A stretch of DNA of 32,793 nucleotides from Rhodospirillaceae bacterium (GCA_029265995.1 JAJUFM010000021.1:1-32793), one strand, 5' to 3'; positions 19,214 to 30,054 are shown, counted from the first letter of the stretch. The notes: generated from the sequence alone by a model not told the origin. Numbers and translations are program-made.

Positions 19214-20614
19214 CTAGAAGTGTATGGCACGACCGTAGGCGTCAAGGACGCTCTCGTGCATCATCTCGGAGAGAGTGGGATGGGGGAAGACGCTGTGCAT
19301 CAGCTCAGCCTCGGTCGTCTCTAGGTTCATGGCGACGACATAGCCCTGGATCAATTCCGTCACTTCCGCACCGACCATGTGTGCGCCCAGCAGCTGCCCT
19401 GTCTTGCCATCAAAGATGGTCTTTACAAGACCGTCAGCCTCGCCGAGCGCAATTGCCTTGCCGTTGCCAATAAACGGAAAGCGGCCAACCTTCACCTCAT
19501 GACCCGCCTCGCGGGCCTGTTTTTCGGTCAACCCGACGGAAGCAACCTGCGGGTGGCAGTAGGTGCAGCCCGGGATCAGGTTCTTGTCCAAGGGATGAAC
19601 ATCGTGCCCGGCGATGGCCTCGACACAGAGGACGCCCTCGTGGCTCGCCTTGTGCGCCAACATTGGTGCGCCGGCTACATCCCCAATTGCGTAGATACCA
19701 GGTTCTGCCGTCTGGCCGCGCTCATCGGTTACGATAATGCCCCGCTCAACCTCCACCTTGGTGCTGTCGAGGTTCAGGTTTTCAACGTTGCCGACGACGC
19801 CGACCGCGGAGATCACGCGCTCTACCTCGACCGTCTGGCTCTTGCCCTTCTCCATCTCTACCGTGCAGGAAATCATGTCTGGCCGCTTGTCGAGCTTGCT
19901 CACCTTCGCCGACGTCAGAATCTTGATGCCCTGCTTCTCCAGGCGCTTGCGCGCGTGCGCGGCAATCTCCTCATCCTCCGCTGGGAGGATTTGCGGCAGC
20001 AACTCGACGACAGTCACCTCCGCCCCCAAGGTGCGGAAGAAGCTGGCGAACTCGATACCAATCGCGCCGGAGCCAACCACGAGCAGCGACTTCGGCATGC
20101 TCTCTGGCACCATCGCCTCAAAGTAAGTCCAAACCTGCTTTTTGTCGGGTTCGAGACCGGGAAGCACGCGCGGTCGAGCGCCGGTCGCAAGGATGATGTG
20201 CTTGGCCTGGTAGTCGCTGTCGCGCCCGTCCTTGTCCTTCACCTTGATCTTGCCAGGTCCGTTCAGGCGCCCTTCACCCAGGATCACCGTGACCTTGTTC
20301 TTCTTCAAAAGGTGGCCGACGCCGCTGTTGAGCTGCTTCGATACATCACGAGAGCGCTTCACGACTTTCGAAATGTCGAAGGCGACGTTGTCGGCGGAAA
20401 GGCCAAAGTCCTTCGCGCTAAGCATGTTGTGGTAAACTTCCGCGCTTCGTAGCAGAGCCTTGGTTGGGATACAGCCCCAGTTGAGACAGATTCCCCCAAG
20501 ATGCTCCCGTTCGACGACAGCAGTTTTCATGCCGAGCTGAGCGGCCCGAATGGCGGCTACGTAGCCGCCAGGTCCGGAGCCGATCACGATCAGGTCGAAG
20601 TTGGTCTGCGCCAT
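19214..20614 (-). CDS. lpdA: Dihydrolipoyl dehydrogenase (E3)
   Basis: This FAD enzyme reoxidises dihydrolipoyl groups with NAD+ and is the E3 of the pyruvate dehydrogenase complex. The 466 residues are of family length. FAD-binding GSGPGG is at 12-17, the redox disulfide Cys43/Cys48 is in [13 protein letters not shown], the NAD-binding segment is [15 protein letters not shown], and the C-terminal active-site His-Glu lies in [15 protein letters not shown]. The ATG at 20612-20614 has a GAAGGGG ribosome site and lies 22 bases after pdhC, so this copy is presumably dedicated to PDH. Other E3 copies for 2-oxoglutarate dehydrogenase would lie elsewhere. Confidence 0.97.
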   Translation of the reverse strand: MAQTNFDLIVIGSGPGGYVAAIRAAQLGMKTAVVEREHLGGICLNWGCIPTKALLRSAEVYHNMLSAKDFGLSADNVAFDISKVVKRSRDVSKQLNSGVGHLLKKNKVTVILGEGRLNGPGKIKVKDKDGRDSDYQAKHIILATGARPRVLPGLEPDKKQVWTYFEAMVPESMPKSLLVVGSGAIGIEFASFFRTLGAEVTVVELLPQILPAEDEEIAAHARKRLEKQGIKILTSAKVSKLDKRPDMISCTVEMEKGKSQTVEVERVISAVGVVGNVENLNLDSTKVEVERGIIVTDERGQTAEPGIYAIGDVAGAPMLAHKASHEGVLCVEAIAGHDVHPLDKNLIPGCTYCHPQVASVGLTEKQAREAGHEVKVGRFPFIGNGKAIALGEADGLVKTIFDGKTGQLLGAHMVGAEVTELIQGYVVAMNLETTEAELMHSVFPHPTLSEMMHESVLDAYGRAIHF

Positions 20615-20636
20615 GCTGCGCCCCTTCTTCAGGACA

Positions 20637-21998
20637 TCAGAGAAGCATACTGATCGGATCCTCGATCAGCTTCTTGAACGCCGTCAGATACTCGGCGCCA
20701 ATCGCGCCATCGACTACGCGATGATCTACGGAAAGCGTGCAGCTCATCACGGTTGCGATGCCAAGCGATCCATTGCGCACGACCGGCCGCTGTTCTCCCG
20801 CCCCCACGGCAAGAATACAGCCCTGCGGCGGGTTGATGATCGCATCGAAATGCTTGATGCCGTACATGCCGAGGTTGGACAGGGAGAAGGTGCCGCCCTG
20901 ATACTCCTCCGGCTTCAACTTCCCTTCACGCGCCCGCGCGGCAAGATCCTTCATTTCGCGGGCGATTGTGGCCAGGCCCTTGTTTTCTGCCTCTTTCACG
21001 ATCGGCGTGATCAGACCGTTGGGCGTAGCCACTGCTACGGATATGTCCGCATGTTCGTAGTAGAGCACGCCGCTCTCGTCGTAGGAGACATTGGCCGCCG
21101 GGATCTGCTTGAGCGCAAGGGCAGCAGCGCGGATCACGAAGTCGTTGACCGAAATCTTGACGTCGCCTTCCGTTCGTTCGTTCAACTGCTTGCGCGTCTG
21201 AAGCAGTGCATCGACCTCACAGTCTACCGTGAGGTAGAAGTGCGGCACCTGCTGCTTCGCCTCGGTCAGCCGCCGAGCTATCGTCCGCCGTATGTTGCTG
21301 AGCGGCTCCTGCCGGTACTTGAGGCCAAGGAGATCGGCGAGCTGTTTGGCACCCGGACCTGCGGCCGCCGGCGCGGTCGGGGCCGGTGCGGCTTCCGCCG
21401 TCGGCGCAGGTGCCGCAGCCTTGCCTCCAGCCAAAGCGGCCTCGATATCTGCCTTCACAATCCGCCCGTTGGGGCCACTGCCCTTCAGTTGAGCAAGATC
21501 CAGTCCGGCTTGCTCCGCCATGCGGCGCGCCAGTGGACTGGCAAAGATGCGGTCACCACCCGCTCCGGCTGTCGGCGCGGCCGAGGGTCGCTGTGACGCA
21601 GGCGGAGTGACCCCTTGCTTTTCGGCCGCAGCCTCCCCTGCCCCGTCTGCCGATCTGGCAGCAGGCGGCTCCTCTGGCTGCGGTTCTTGCGCGGACGCCT
21701 CGGCGCTGGGCTTGGCTGCGCCGCTTTGCGCCTGTTCAAGCGCGCTCTCATCCTCTCCTTCCTCGAGGAGTATGGCGATGGGCTGATTGACCGCGACCCC
21801 TTCGGTGCCTTCCGCCACGAGAATCTTGCCGAGGCGGCCTTCATCAACCGCCTCTACCTCCATCGTCGCCTTGTCGGTCTCGATTTCGGCGATCACGTCG
21901 CCGGCTACGATCTCATCGCCTTCCTGCTTGTGCCACTTCGCCAGCGTGCCCTCCGTCATCGTGGGCGAGAGCGCCGGCATCAATATCTCAATCGTCAT
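20637..21998 (-). CDS. pdhC: Pyruvate dehydrogenase E2, dihydrolipoamide acetyltransferase
   Basis: This is the core of the PDH complex, transferring acetyl from lipoyl to CoA. The 453 residues comprise one lipoyl domain (about 1-80, lysine 43 in [10 protein letters not shown]), a long Ala/Pro/Glu-rich linker (about 85-150), and a peripheral-subunit-binding domain ([17 protein letters not shown] with [12 protein letters not shown]). A second Ala/Pro linker leads to the catalytic domain with [10 protein letters not shown] near the C-terminus. The ATG at 21996-21998 lies 17 bases after pdhB. The lipoyl domain is nearly a copy of that in PdhB. Confidence 0.97.
   Translation of the reverse strand: MTIEILMPALSPTMTEGTLAKWHKQEGDEIVAGDVIAEIETDKATMEVEAVDEGRLGKILVAEGTEGVAVNQPIAILLEEGEDESALEQAQSGAAKPSAEASAQEPQPEEPPAARSADGAGEAAAEKQGVTPPASQRPSAAPTAGAGGDRIFASPLARRMAEQAGLDLAQLKGSGPNGRIVKADIEAALAGGKAAAPAPTAEAAPAPTAPAAAGPGAKQLADLLGLKYRQEPLSNIRRTIARRLTEAKQQVPHFYLTVDCEVDALLQTRKQLNERTEGDVKISVNDFVIRAAALALKQIPAANVSYDESGVLYYEHADISVAVATPNGLITPIVKEAENKGLATIAREMKDLAARAREGKLKPEEYQGGTFSLSNLGMYGIKHFDAIINPPQGCILAVGAGEQRPVVRNGSLGIATVMSCTLSVDHRVVDGAIGAEYLTAFKKLIEDPISMLL
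21765..21998 (-). repeat. Lipoyl-domain coding repeat, copy in pdhC
   Basis: This segment encodes the first 78 residues of PdhC. By hand alignment the first 83 residues of PdhC and PdhB differ at only 14 positions, and the DNA is clearly alike. It is the partner of 23186-23419 and reflects an ancestral domain duplication, not a mobile repeat. Confidence 0.85.
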
Positions 21999-22015
21999 GG
22001 CTTCTTTCCCCAGGA

Positions 22016-23419
<1,404 letters not shown>

Positions 23420-23481
23420 CCTATCGCTCCGCAGATGGAATGTGCGCCCTGCACGCGCACCAGACTGGGTTGGATGGCGGC

Positions 23482-24621
23482 CTACTCTGCGGCCTGCGCT
23501 TCGACATAGACGTCGGTATAGAGTTCGGAAGGATCAGGTTCGGGACTATTCTGGGCGAACTCGGCCGCGTCGCCGACGATCTCCTTGACCCGCCGGTCGA
23601 TCTCCTTGAGCTCCTCCTCCTTCGCCCGCTTTTGCTCCAGCAAGGTTTCGCGCAAGCGGTCGATCGGATCGTGCTCGGTCCGCATCTTCTGCACCTCTTC
23701 GCGCGTGCGGTACTTCGCCGGATCCGACATGGAGTGGCCGCGATAGCGGTAGGTCAGCATCTCCATGATGTAGGGGCCCTTGCCCCCCTTGACGTAATCA
23801 ACCGCTTCGAGACCTGCTTCCCGAACAGCGAGAACATCCATTCCATCGACCTGAACACCTGGGATACCGTAGGCCTGGCCGCGGTTATAGAGTTCTGTCG
23901 AGTGTGCCGCAGACCGCTCGATGGAAGTGCCCATGCCGTACTTGTTGTTCTCGATCACATAAACGACGGGCAGTTTCCAAAGGGAAGCCATATTGAAGGA
24001 TTCGTAGACCTGCCCCTGATTAACGGCGCCATCTCCCAGATAGGTCAGACAGATCCCCGGCTCCTCGTTGTACTTCATGGCAAAGGCGATGCCGGTGCCA
24101 ATCGGCACCTGTGCGCCGACGATGCCATGCCCGCCGAAGAACTTCCGCTTCCGGCTGAACATGTGCATGGAGCCGCCCTTGCCTTTGGAATAGCCTCCTT
24201 TACGGCCGGTTAGCTCCGCCATTACGCCGTTGGCTTCCATGCCGGTGGCCAGCATGTGTCCGTGATCTCGGTAGCTGGTGACTACCGCGTCATCATCGGT
24301 GATGCAGGATTGAAGACCGACCACAACGGCCTCCTGCCCGATGTACAGATGGCAGAACCCGCCGATCAGCCCCATGCCATACATCTGCCCGGCCTTTTCC
24401 TCGAAACGGCGAATGAGCAGCATTTCCTCGTAGAGCTTGAGCAGCAGCTCCTTGTCGACCCCCTTGGCAAGGTCTCCTTGTCGCGCCGTGGGGCTCTTGC
24501 TTCGGGTCGAGCTCTTGCTTTGCTTGGAAGAGGCGCGCTTAGGCGCCGAAGTCTTGGCGGCTTCAGGATCGCTGGAATCGCTGCGTTTCCGGGAACGTTC
24601 TTGACCGGATTTTGTCGCCAT
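23482..24621 (-). CDS. pdhA: Pyruvate dehydrogenase E1 alpha subunit
   Basis: PdhA is the TPP-binding alpha subunit of E1. The 379 residues hold the thiamine motif GDGAVNQG starting at residue 197 and ending with IENN at 223-226, the [11 protein letters not shown] entry to the core, and the [19 protein letters not shown] loop. The first 45 or so residues are a Ser/Lys/Arg-rich, probably disordered tail not needed for the fold. The ATG at 24619-24621 has a GGGAGG ribosome site. A possible promoter lies 64-92 bases upstream. It starts the pdhA-pdhB-pdhC-lpdA-lipA-coq10 series. Confidence 0.97.
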   Translation of the reverse strand: MATKSGQERSRKRSDSSDPEAAKTSAPKRASSKQSKSSTRSKSPTARQGDLAKGVDKELLLKLYEEMLLIRRFEEKAGQMYGMGLIGGFCHLYIGQEAVVVGLQSCITDDDAVVTSYRDHGHMLATGMEANGVMAELTGRKGGYSKGKGGSMHMFSRKRKFFGGHGIVGAQVPIGTGIAFAMKYNEEPGICLTYLGDGAVNQGQVYESFNMASLWKLPVVYVIENNKYGMGTSIERSAAHSTELYNRGQAYGIPGVQVDGMDVLAVREAGLEAVDYVKGGKGPYIMEMLTYRYRGHSMSDPAKYRTREEVQKMRTEHDPIDRLRETLLEQKRAKEEELKEIDRRVKEIVGDAAEFAQNSPEPDPSELYTDVYVEAQAAE

Positions 24622-24684
24622 ACGGCGCCTCCCAAGGCTTGATGACGGACAGGTGCCGTCGACTGACAGCGAGCTGTAGACGAA

Positions 24685-24713
24685 ACGTTAGGAGGAAACT
24701 GGCCGCAACGCAA
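24685..24713 (-). promoter_or_regulatory. Possible promoter of the pdh operon
   Basis: On the minus strand TTGCGT (24708-24713), 17 bases and TAACGT (24685-24690) lie in the 146-base gap between ftsB and pdhA. The match is partial. The gap also holds a small inverted repeat (CAGGG at 24715-24719, CCCTG at 24726-24730) just upstream. Confidence 0.3.
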
Positions 24714-24767
24714 GCAGGGATAAACCCCTGATACAGCGGGAAAATCCCTTGTTTAACTGGCTATAGG

Positions 24768-25091
24768 TTAATCGGACTTTTCAGGGAGGTAGATGACAAC
24801 CTCGTCGTCCCGTAGGTAGTTGAGCAAAAGCCTTGCTCTCTCCTCCAGCATATCGGGATCGATCCCCTCGGGCCGCAACAAGGCTACGCGGTTTTCCCAC
24901 CGCGCCCGCTCCTCCGCAACCTGTTCAGCGAGCGCCCGAGTTTGCTGCAGTTCCTCGCTCAAGCGCTTGTGCGCCATCAGACCGCGCTCACCCTGAACTG
25001 CGTGGAAGGCGAAGTACACGACGGCTGCTGCCGCCAATGCCTGCGGCGCAACCTGACCCAGCCGATATCCGATTTCTTCGAGCAACTGCAT
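24768..25091 (-). CDS. ftsB: Septum formation initiator FtsB/DivIC-family protein
   Basis: This is a short bitopic division protein that links FtsL/FtsQ in the divisome. The 107 residues have a hydrophobic segment at about 15-34, then a coiled coil (about 38-72, RLSEELQQTRALAEQVAEER), then the DivIC C-terminal pattern with DPDMLEERARLLLNYLRDDE. Gene position upstream of pdhA is common in alphaproteobacteria. The ATG at 25089-25091 has a weak GGGG element upstream. An intrinsic terminator for the liv operon separates it from the genes at higher coordinates. Confidence 0.9.
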   Translation of the reverse strand: MQLLEEIGYRLGQVAPQALAAAAVVYFAFHAVQGERGLMAHKRLSEELQQTRALAEQVAEERARWENRVALLRPEGIDPDMLEERARLLLNYLRDDEVVIYLPEKSD

Positions 25092-25129
25092 AACCCCAGA
25101 GAATCACGCTGCGACTCGGGGGTCAAAGG

Positions 25130-25156
25130 AAAAAGAGCGCCGAAGAACGGCGCTCT
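25130..25156 (-). terminator. Rho-independent terminator of the liv operon
   Basis: On the minus strand AGAGCGCCG-TTCTT-CGGCGCTCT makes a perfect 9-bp GC-rich stem with a 5-base loop (25134-25156), followed directly by TTTT (25130-25133). It lies 108 bases after the livM stop and before the ftsB start. The plus strand has no U-tract, so it acts for minus-strand transcripts. Confidence 0.88.
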
Positions 25157-25264
25157 AAAACTAGTGGTCGCTCGGATTCTCTACTACCGCATATAGCAGT
25201 AGGCCGGAGCGCTAATGCCGGCGCCGGGCGCGGCGCATTCTCGCTACCCCCTCCCCTTTGGGAT

Positions 25265-26248
25265 TTACAGCGGCTTGCGAAGCCTGCGAGCTAGCACGCC
25301 GATAATGCCCTCTCGGAACAGCAGCACCGCGATGACGAAGATGACACCTTGGATGATCGTCACCCAAGCGCCGAAGCTCGCCAAATAGTTCTGCATCGCT
25401 ACGATCACGGTCGCGCCGACAATCGGGCCGAAGATCGTTCCCATTCCGCCCAGCAAGGTCATCAGCACGACCTCGCCCGACATGGTCCAGTGTACGTCGG
25501 TCAAGGAGGCGAGCTGGAAGACCAGCGCTTTGGTGGAGCCGGCCAGACCCGCCATGGTCGCCGAAAGCACGAAGACTGCGAGCTTGTACTGGCTGGTTCG
25601 ATATCCCAGGGAGACAGCACGAGGCTCATTCTCACGGATCGCCTTCAGCACCTGGCCGAAAGGCGAGTGGATCACCCGATATATGATCAACAGCCCAAAA
25701 AAGACGATCGCCAGCACCACCCAGTAGAGGGTGAAATCGGCGCGCAGATCCAGCAGTCCTAACAGGTGGCCCCGAGGAACCGCCTGAATGCCGTCTTCAC
25801 CGCCTGTGAACTCGGCCTGGAGGGCAAAGAAGTAAATCATCTGCCCGAAGGCGAGGGTCACCATGGCGAAGTAGATGCCCTGGCGGCGGATTGCCAGCGA
25901 GCCGAAAACCACGCCCAGGAAAGCGGCAACCGCCGTGCCCGACAGAATGGCAAGTTCAGGGGTGAGCCCCCACACTTTGGCTGCATGGGCGGTGATGTAG
26001 CTGGCAGAACCGAAGTAGGCTGCGTGGCCGAAGGATAGCAATCCGCCGAAGCCGAGAAGAAGGTTTAGGGCGCAGGCGAAGAGCGCGAAGCAAAGAACCT
26101 TCATCACGAAGACGGGATAAAGCAGGAAGGGCGCCACGGCCGCGACCACCAGAAAGCCGATGAAAATCGCGATGTGATGGCCCGGCATGCCGCGCACCAG
26201 GGAGCGCTTGCCGTAGGCGAGCCCCGCAGTCGTTGTTTCGCTTGCCAT
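25265..26248 (-). CDS. livM: Branched-chain amino acid-type ABC transporter permease LivM
   Basis: LivM is the second inner-membrane permease of a HAAT-family importer. The 327 residues have about nine membrane segments and the LivM signatures ALNLLLGFGGLLSFGHAAYF (about 61-80), IRRQGIYFAMVTLAFGQM and GGMGTIFGPIVGA near the C-terminus. The last is the loop that contacts the ATPase. Its ATG shares one base with the livH stop (TGATG), so translation is coupled. The substrate may be leucine/isoleucine/valine or a related amide or amino acid; sequence does not decide. Confidence 0.93.
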   Translation of the reverse strand: MASETTTAGLAYGKRSLVRGMPGHHIAIFIGFLVVAAVAPFLLYPVFVMKVLCFALFACALNLLLGFGGLLSFGHAAYFGSASYITAHAAKVWGLTPELAILSGTAVAAFLGVVFGSLAIRRQGIYFAMVTLAFGQMIYFFALQAEFTGGEDGIQAVPRGHLLGLLDLRADFTLYWVVLAIVFFGLLIIYRVIHSPFGQVLKAIRENEPRAVSLGYRTSQYKLAVFVLSATMAGLAGSTKALVFQLASLTDVHWTMSGEVVLMTLLGGMGTIFGPIVGATVIVAMQNYLASFGAWVTIIQGVIFVIAVLLFREGIIGVLARRLRKPL

Positions 26249-27135
26249 CAGGCCGCCCTCCCAAAGAGCCCGGCGGGCTTGATGAGTAACACGATGGCCA
26301 TGATGACGAAGATCACCACCGAAGAGCCCTCAGGATAGAAGACCCGGGTCAAACCCTCGATGATGCCCAGGCCGAAGCCCGTAATGATGGCGCCGAGGAT
26401 GGACCCCATACCGCCGATCACCACGACCGCGAAGACGACGATGATCAGTTCAGCGCCCATGTTGGGGTTTACCGAATAGATCGGCGCGGCGAGCACGCCG
26501 GCAAAGGCCGCCAGGGCCACGCCGAAGCCATAGGTCAGCGTTACAAGGCGCGGCACGTTAATGCCAAAAGCTCCGACGAGGGTCGGGTTCTCCGTGGCAG
26601 CCCTCAGATAGGCACCCAGCCGGGTTTTCTCGATCACGAACCAGGTAGCCAGGCAGACCACCAGGGATGCCACCACAACCCAGCCACGATAGTTGGGGAG
26701 GAACATGAAGCCGAGATTCTGCCCGCCTGCGAGTTGCGGCGGGATACTGTAGGGCAAACCGGAAATGCCGAACTCGTTGCGCAGCAAACCCTGGATCACA
26801 AGCGCTATCCCAAAGGTCAAAAGCAGCCCATAGAGATGATCCAGATGATAGAGCTTAGAGATCATCAGGCGCTCTAGGATGACGCCGGTGATGCCCACGG
26901 CGATTGGTGCGATGATCAACGCCCACCAGTAGCCGATCCCCAGATATTGCAACAGAAACCAGGCGACGAAGGCGCCGAGCATGTACTGCGCACCGTGGGT
27001 AAAGTTGATGATGTTCAGAAGGCCGAAGATGACGGCCAGCCCAAGGCTCAGGATCGCGTAGAAGGAGCCATTGATCAGCCCCAGTAGAAGCTGACCGAAG
27101 AGGGCCTGAGGGGGAATACCCAGGAGCTCGAACAT
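26248..27135 (-). CDS. livH: Branched-chain amino acid-type ABC transporter permease LivH
   Basis: LivH is the first inner-membrane permease of the importer. The 295 residues have about eight membrane segments. Family signatures are LLLGLINGSFYAILSLGLAV (about 16-35), FGLLNIINFTHGAQYMLGAF and GGMGSILGAIITGFGLGIIE. The ATG at 27133-27135 has only a weak ribosome site, and a strong hairpin lies between it and livK. That arrangement could lower permease synthesis relative to the binding protein. It overlaps livM by one base. Confidence 0.93.
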   Translation of the reverse strand: MFELLGIPPQALFGQLLLGLINGSFYAILSLGLAVIFGLLNIINFTHGAQYMLGAFVAWFLLQYLGIGYWWALIIAPIAVGITGVILERLMISKLYHLDHLYGLLLTFGIALVIQGLLRNEFGISGLPYSIPPQLAGGQNLGFMFLPNYRGWVVVASLVVCLATWFVIEKTRLGAYLRAATENPTLVGAFGINVPRLVTLTYGFGVALAAFAGVLAAPIYSVNPNMGAELIIVVFAVVVIGGMGSILGAIITGFGLGIIEGLTRVFYPEGSSVVIFVIMAIVLLIKPAGLFGRAA

Positions 27136-27168
27136 GCGCGCAACTCGCGTGGTGAAACCGAACAGATA

Positions 27169-27194
27169 GGGGACGCGCCTTTCGGCACGTCCCC
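27169..27194 (-). other. Stable intercistronic hairpin between livK and livH
   Basis: On the minus strand GGGGACGTGCC-GAAA-GGCGCGTCCCC folds into an 11-bp stem with a single U-G wobble and a GAAA tetraloop (27169-27194). On the plus strand the same position is a C-A mismatch, so the structure suits the liv mRNA. No U-run follows. It probably stabilises the upstream livK mRNA or partly attenuates livH, a familiar way of making excess binding protein. Confidence 0.7.
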
Positions 27195-27210
27195 GCTTTG
27201 CTAGAGGGTG

Positions 27211-28410
27211 TTACTCAACGAGGGGGCAGTTGCCCTCTTCGAGCGGCCGGAAGGCGCGCTCGGCCGGGATGGTGGCCAGCACCTCGTAGTAGTCCCAAGG
27301 ACCTTCCGATTCCTCTGGGCTTTTCACGCGGAAGAGGTACATGTCGTGGATTTTCCGCCCGTCTTCACGCAGGTAGCCCTCGCCGAAAATCGGATCCTCG
27401 GTGGGCATTTCCTTCATCTTGGCGATGACCTCGTCGGCATCGGTGGAGCCGGTGGCTTCAACAGCTTTCAGATAGTGCAGGACAGCGGAATAGACGCCCG
27501 CCTGCACCATCGTTGGCTTGTCCCCATCCAGTTCTTCGAAGCGCGCCGACCACTCGCGGGTCTCGTCGTTGAGATCCCAATAGAAGGCTTCGGTCAGCAC
27601 CAACCCTTGGGCCGCCTCCAGCCCCAGCGCATGCACGTCGGTCAGGAAGATCAGCAATCCCGCAAGCGACTGCCCCTGCTGAACGATGCCGAACTCGGCC
27701 GCCTGCTTGATCGCGTTGACCGTGTCGCCGCCCGCGTTCGCCAGGCCGATCACTTGCGCACCGGAGGATTGAGCCTGCAGGAGGAAGGAAGAGAAGTCCT
27801 GGCCCGGGAAGGGATGGCGCACTGTGCCGACGACCTCACCGCCCGCGGCCTCTACTACCGCGGCCGTGTCCTGCTCGAGGGCGTGACCGAAAGCGTAATC
27901 GGCAGTCAGGAAGAACCACTTGTCAAAGCCCTGCTCCACCATGGCGCTGCCGGTCCCATGGGCGAGCGCCCAGGTGTCGTAGGTCCAGTGCGCTGTGTGT
28001 GGCGAGCAGGCCGAGCCAGTCAGTTCGGAAGTCCCGCCGGTCGAGTTCAACATGAGCGCATTGGCATTCCGCGTCACCTCATTGACCGCCAGGGCAGTCG
28101 AAGACGTTGGAACGTCCAGGATCACGTTGACGCCTTCGTCATCCACCCACTGCCGGGCAATGTTCGAGGCCACGTCAGGCTTGTTCTGGTGGTCGGCGGA
28201 AAGGATCTCCACGTTGATGCCCTTGCCTGCGGCATCGAAGTCCTCAACCGCCATCTGGGCCGCGATGACAGAGCCTTCGCCGGCCAGGTCGGCATAGATG
28301 CCGGAGCGGTCGTTAAGCACGCCCATCTTGATGTTGATGTCCTGTGCGAGCGCCGACGTCGCCATCAGCGACGCCGCGAGACCGCCCAGAAGCAAAACCG
28401 TTTTCCTCAT
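27211..28410 (-). CDS. livK: ABC transporter periplasmic substrate-binding protein (LivK-like)
   Basis: This periplasmic binding protein of 399 residues belongs to the type I leucine-binding family. A signal peptide is visible (MRKTVLLLGGLAASLMATSA, cleavage expected after ALA at residue 22). The mature part begins with the family start IKMGVLNDRSGIYADLAGEG and includes SADHQNKPDVASNIARQW, typical of this family. Many close family members in alphaproteobacteria bind ligands other than leucine, so the substrate is open. The ATG at 28408-28410 has an excellent GGGAGGT ribosome site. It lies in the middle of the cluster, between livF and livH. Confidence 0.9.
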   Translation of the reverse strand: MRKTVLLLGGLAASLMATSALAQDINIKMGVLNDRSGIYADLAGEGSVIAAQMAVEDFDAAGKGINVEILSADHQNKPDVASNIARQWVDDEGVNVILDVPTSSTALAVNEVTRNANALMLNSTGGTSELTGSACSPHTAHWTYDTWALAHGTGSAMVEQGFDKWFFLTADYAFGHALEQDTAAVVEAAGGEVVGTVRHPFPGQDFSSFLLQAQSSGAQVIGLANAGGDTVNAIKQAAEFGIVQQGQSLAGLLIFLTDVHALGLEAAQGLVLTEAFYWDLNDETREWSARFEELDGDKPTMVQAGVYSAVLHYLKAVEATGSTDADEVIAKMKEMPTEDPIFGEGYLREDGRKIHDMYLFRVKSPEESEGPWDYYEVLATIPAERAFRPLEEGNCPLVE

Positions 28411-28454
28411 ACCTTACCTCCCTCGCGGGGCTTCCCACCCCTTCTGTGAAACGA

Positions 28455-29198
28455 CTACACGCCGAGATAGGCGTGCAGCTTCTCCGTGCTGGCATCCAGA
28501 TCCTCGTTGAGGATCATGTCCACTACCTTGCCCTGCTCGACGACGTAGTGGCGGTCTGCCACCGAGGCGGCGAACCGGAAGTTCTGCTCGACCAGGACGA
28601 TGGTGAAGCCCTCCCGTTTCAACTTCGCCAGGGTCTCTCCAATTTGTTGCACGATGACCGGCGCCAGGCCTTCCGTCGGCTCATCCAGCAGTATCATCTT
28701 TGCGCCCGTTCGCAGGATGCGGCCGATCGACAGCATCTGCTGCTCGCCGCCGGACAGCTTTGTTCCTTGGCTGGTCCGTCTTTCCCGCAGATTGGGAAAC
28801 AGCTGGAAGATCTCATCCACGCTCAGCCCGCCCGGTTTCACCTGGGGCGGCAACATGAGGTTCTCGTCGACCGATAGGCTGGCGAAGATGCCGCGCTCTT
28901 CTGGCACATAGCCTACCCCCAGCCGGGCAATCGCCCGCGCGGGCAGCTTTATCAACTCCTTGCCGTCGAAGGTGATGGAGCCGCGGCGCTTGGCCAGAAT
29001 GCCCATGATCGCCTTCAAGGTTGTTGTCTTGCCCGCACCGTTGCGACCGAGCAAGGTCACGACCTCCCCTTCCCTCACGTCGAAGTTGATTCCGTGCAGG
29101 ACGTGGCTTTCGCCGTACCACCCCTCCAGATCGGCCACCTTGAGAAGGGGGCTGGCTGCTGCGGCAGCGGGGCGTTGCTGAGCAAGAGCGTCAGCCAT
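28455..29198 (-). CDS. livF: ABC transporter ATP-binding protein LivF
   Basis: LivF is one of two ATPases of the importer. The 247 residues have Walker A GRNGAGKT (51-58), the signature LSGGEQQ (148-154), Walker B MILLDEP (168-174) and the LivF-type ending. The first 18 residues are an Ala/Gln-rich extension ahead of the usual LLKVADLEGWYG start. The ATG at 29196-29198 overlaps the livG stop by eight bases and has a CGGAG ribosome site within livG. Confidence 0.95.
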   Translation of the reverse strand: MADALAQQRPAAAAASPLLKVADLEGWYGESHVLHGINFDVREGEVVTLLGRNGAGKTTTLKAIMGILAKRRGSITFDGKELIKLPARAIARLGVGYVPEERGIFASLSVDENLMLPPQVKPGGLSVDEIFQLFPNLRERRTSQGTKLSGGEQQMLSIGRILRTGAKMILLDEPTEGLAPVIVQQIGETLAKLKREGFTIVLVEQNFRFAASVADRHYVVEQGKVVDMILNEDLDASTEKLHAYLGV

Positions 29199-29946
29199 GA
29201 GCGGCTCCGATATAGGCTTCGATGACTCGCGGGTCTTTGGAGACAGCTTGGTAATCCCCCTCTGCGAGAACGCGCCCCCGCGCCAGTACGGTAATGGTGT
29301 CAGAGAGAGAAGATACTACCGATAGGTTGTGCTCCACCATAAGGATCGTGCGGTTGGCGGAAACGCCCTTGATCAAGGCCGAGGTTCGCTCGACATCTTC
29401 CTGCCCCATGCCGGCCATGGGCTCATCCAGCAACAGCATTTCTGGATCCAAAGCCAGGGTCGTCGCAATCTCCAGAGCGCGCTTGCGCCCATAGGGCAAT
29501 TCTGCTGCGTGAACATCGGCGAAACCTGACAAGCCGACCTGGCCTAGCAGCTCCTCGGCCCGCTCATTCAAGCTGTTGAGCACCGTCTGGGAGCGCCAGA
29601 AATCGAAGCTGTCGCCGCGTTCGCGTTGCAGCGCCACGCGAATGTTCTCCAGCGCAGTCAAATTCGGGAAGACAGCGGAAATCTGAAAAGAGCGCACCAA
29701 CCCAAGGCGAGCGATATCGGCCGGCGCCATGCGCGTGATATCCTGCCCCTTGTAGGTGATCTCGCCGCGCGTCGGTTGCAGGAACTTCGTCAGCAGGTTG
29801 AAGCAGGTCGTCTTTCCGGCGCCGTTGGGACCGATCAAGGCGTGAATCGTGCCGCGCCGGACCGTGAGATCGACATTATCGACTGCGACAAACCCTTTGA
29901 ATTCCTTGGTTATACCCTTGGCCGACAGAATGGCATCTTCTGCCAT
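29191..29946 (-). CDS. livG: ABC transporter ATP-binding protein LivG
   Basis: LivG is the second ATPase of the importer. The 251 residues have Walker A GPNGAGKT (39-46), Walker B EMLLLDEP (169-176) and a degenerate signature ELPYGRKRALEIA (about 149-161), as usual for LivG. The C-terminal tail DPRVIEAYIG is also a LivG mark. The ATG at 29944-29946 is chosen because GGGAGGAAGG lies just upstream and the domain begins there. An in-frame ATG at 30024 has no ribosome site. It is the first gene of livG-F-K-H-M. Confidence 0.95.
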   Translation of the reverse strand: MAEDAILSAKGITKEFKGFVAVDNVDLTVRRGTIHALIGPNGAGKTTCFNLLTKFLQPTRGEITYKGQDITRMAPADIARLGLVRSFQISAVFPNLTALENIRVALQRERGDSFDFWRSQTVLNSLNERAEELLGQVGLSGFADVHAAELPYGRKRALEIATTLALDPEMLLLDEPMAGMGQEDVERTSALIKGVSANRTILMVEHNLSVVSSLSDTITVLARGRVLAEGDYQAVSKDPRVIEAYIGAAHG

Positions 29947-30025
29947 GCACCTTCCTCCCAGACACTCCCCGCCGGCATCTTTACCGGAACTTTGCGCAGC
30001 GACTTCCACGCTTTTGCGTTGCATC

Positions 30026-30054
30026 GCCTTAATGCCTCAACCGAGCTTTGACAA
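30026..30054 (-). promoter_or_regulatory. Possible promoter of the liv operon
   Basis: On the minus strand TTGTCA (30049-30054) is followed after 17 bases by TAAGGC (30026-30031), about 80 bases before the livG ATG. The -35 is good and the -10 poor, so this is only a candidate within the 177 bases between the metQ hairpin and livG. Confidence 0.25.

Noticed and set aside
19379..20452. 357-codon plus-strand ORF opposite lpdA
   Set aside because: It is antisense to an enzyme with all its active-site motifs; no family features in the product.
25257..25264. CCCCTTTGGG motif after livM as a terminator
   Set aside because: The possible stem is only three to four pairs and has no U-run; the strong terminator is at 25130-25156.
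27208..28449. 413-codon plus-strand ORF opposite livK
   Set aside because: It is antisense to a gene with a clear signal peptide, family start and ribosome site. Its product shows no recognisable domain and its length is explained by GC-rich codon bias.
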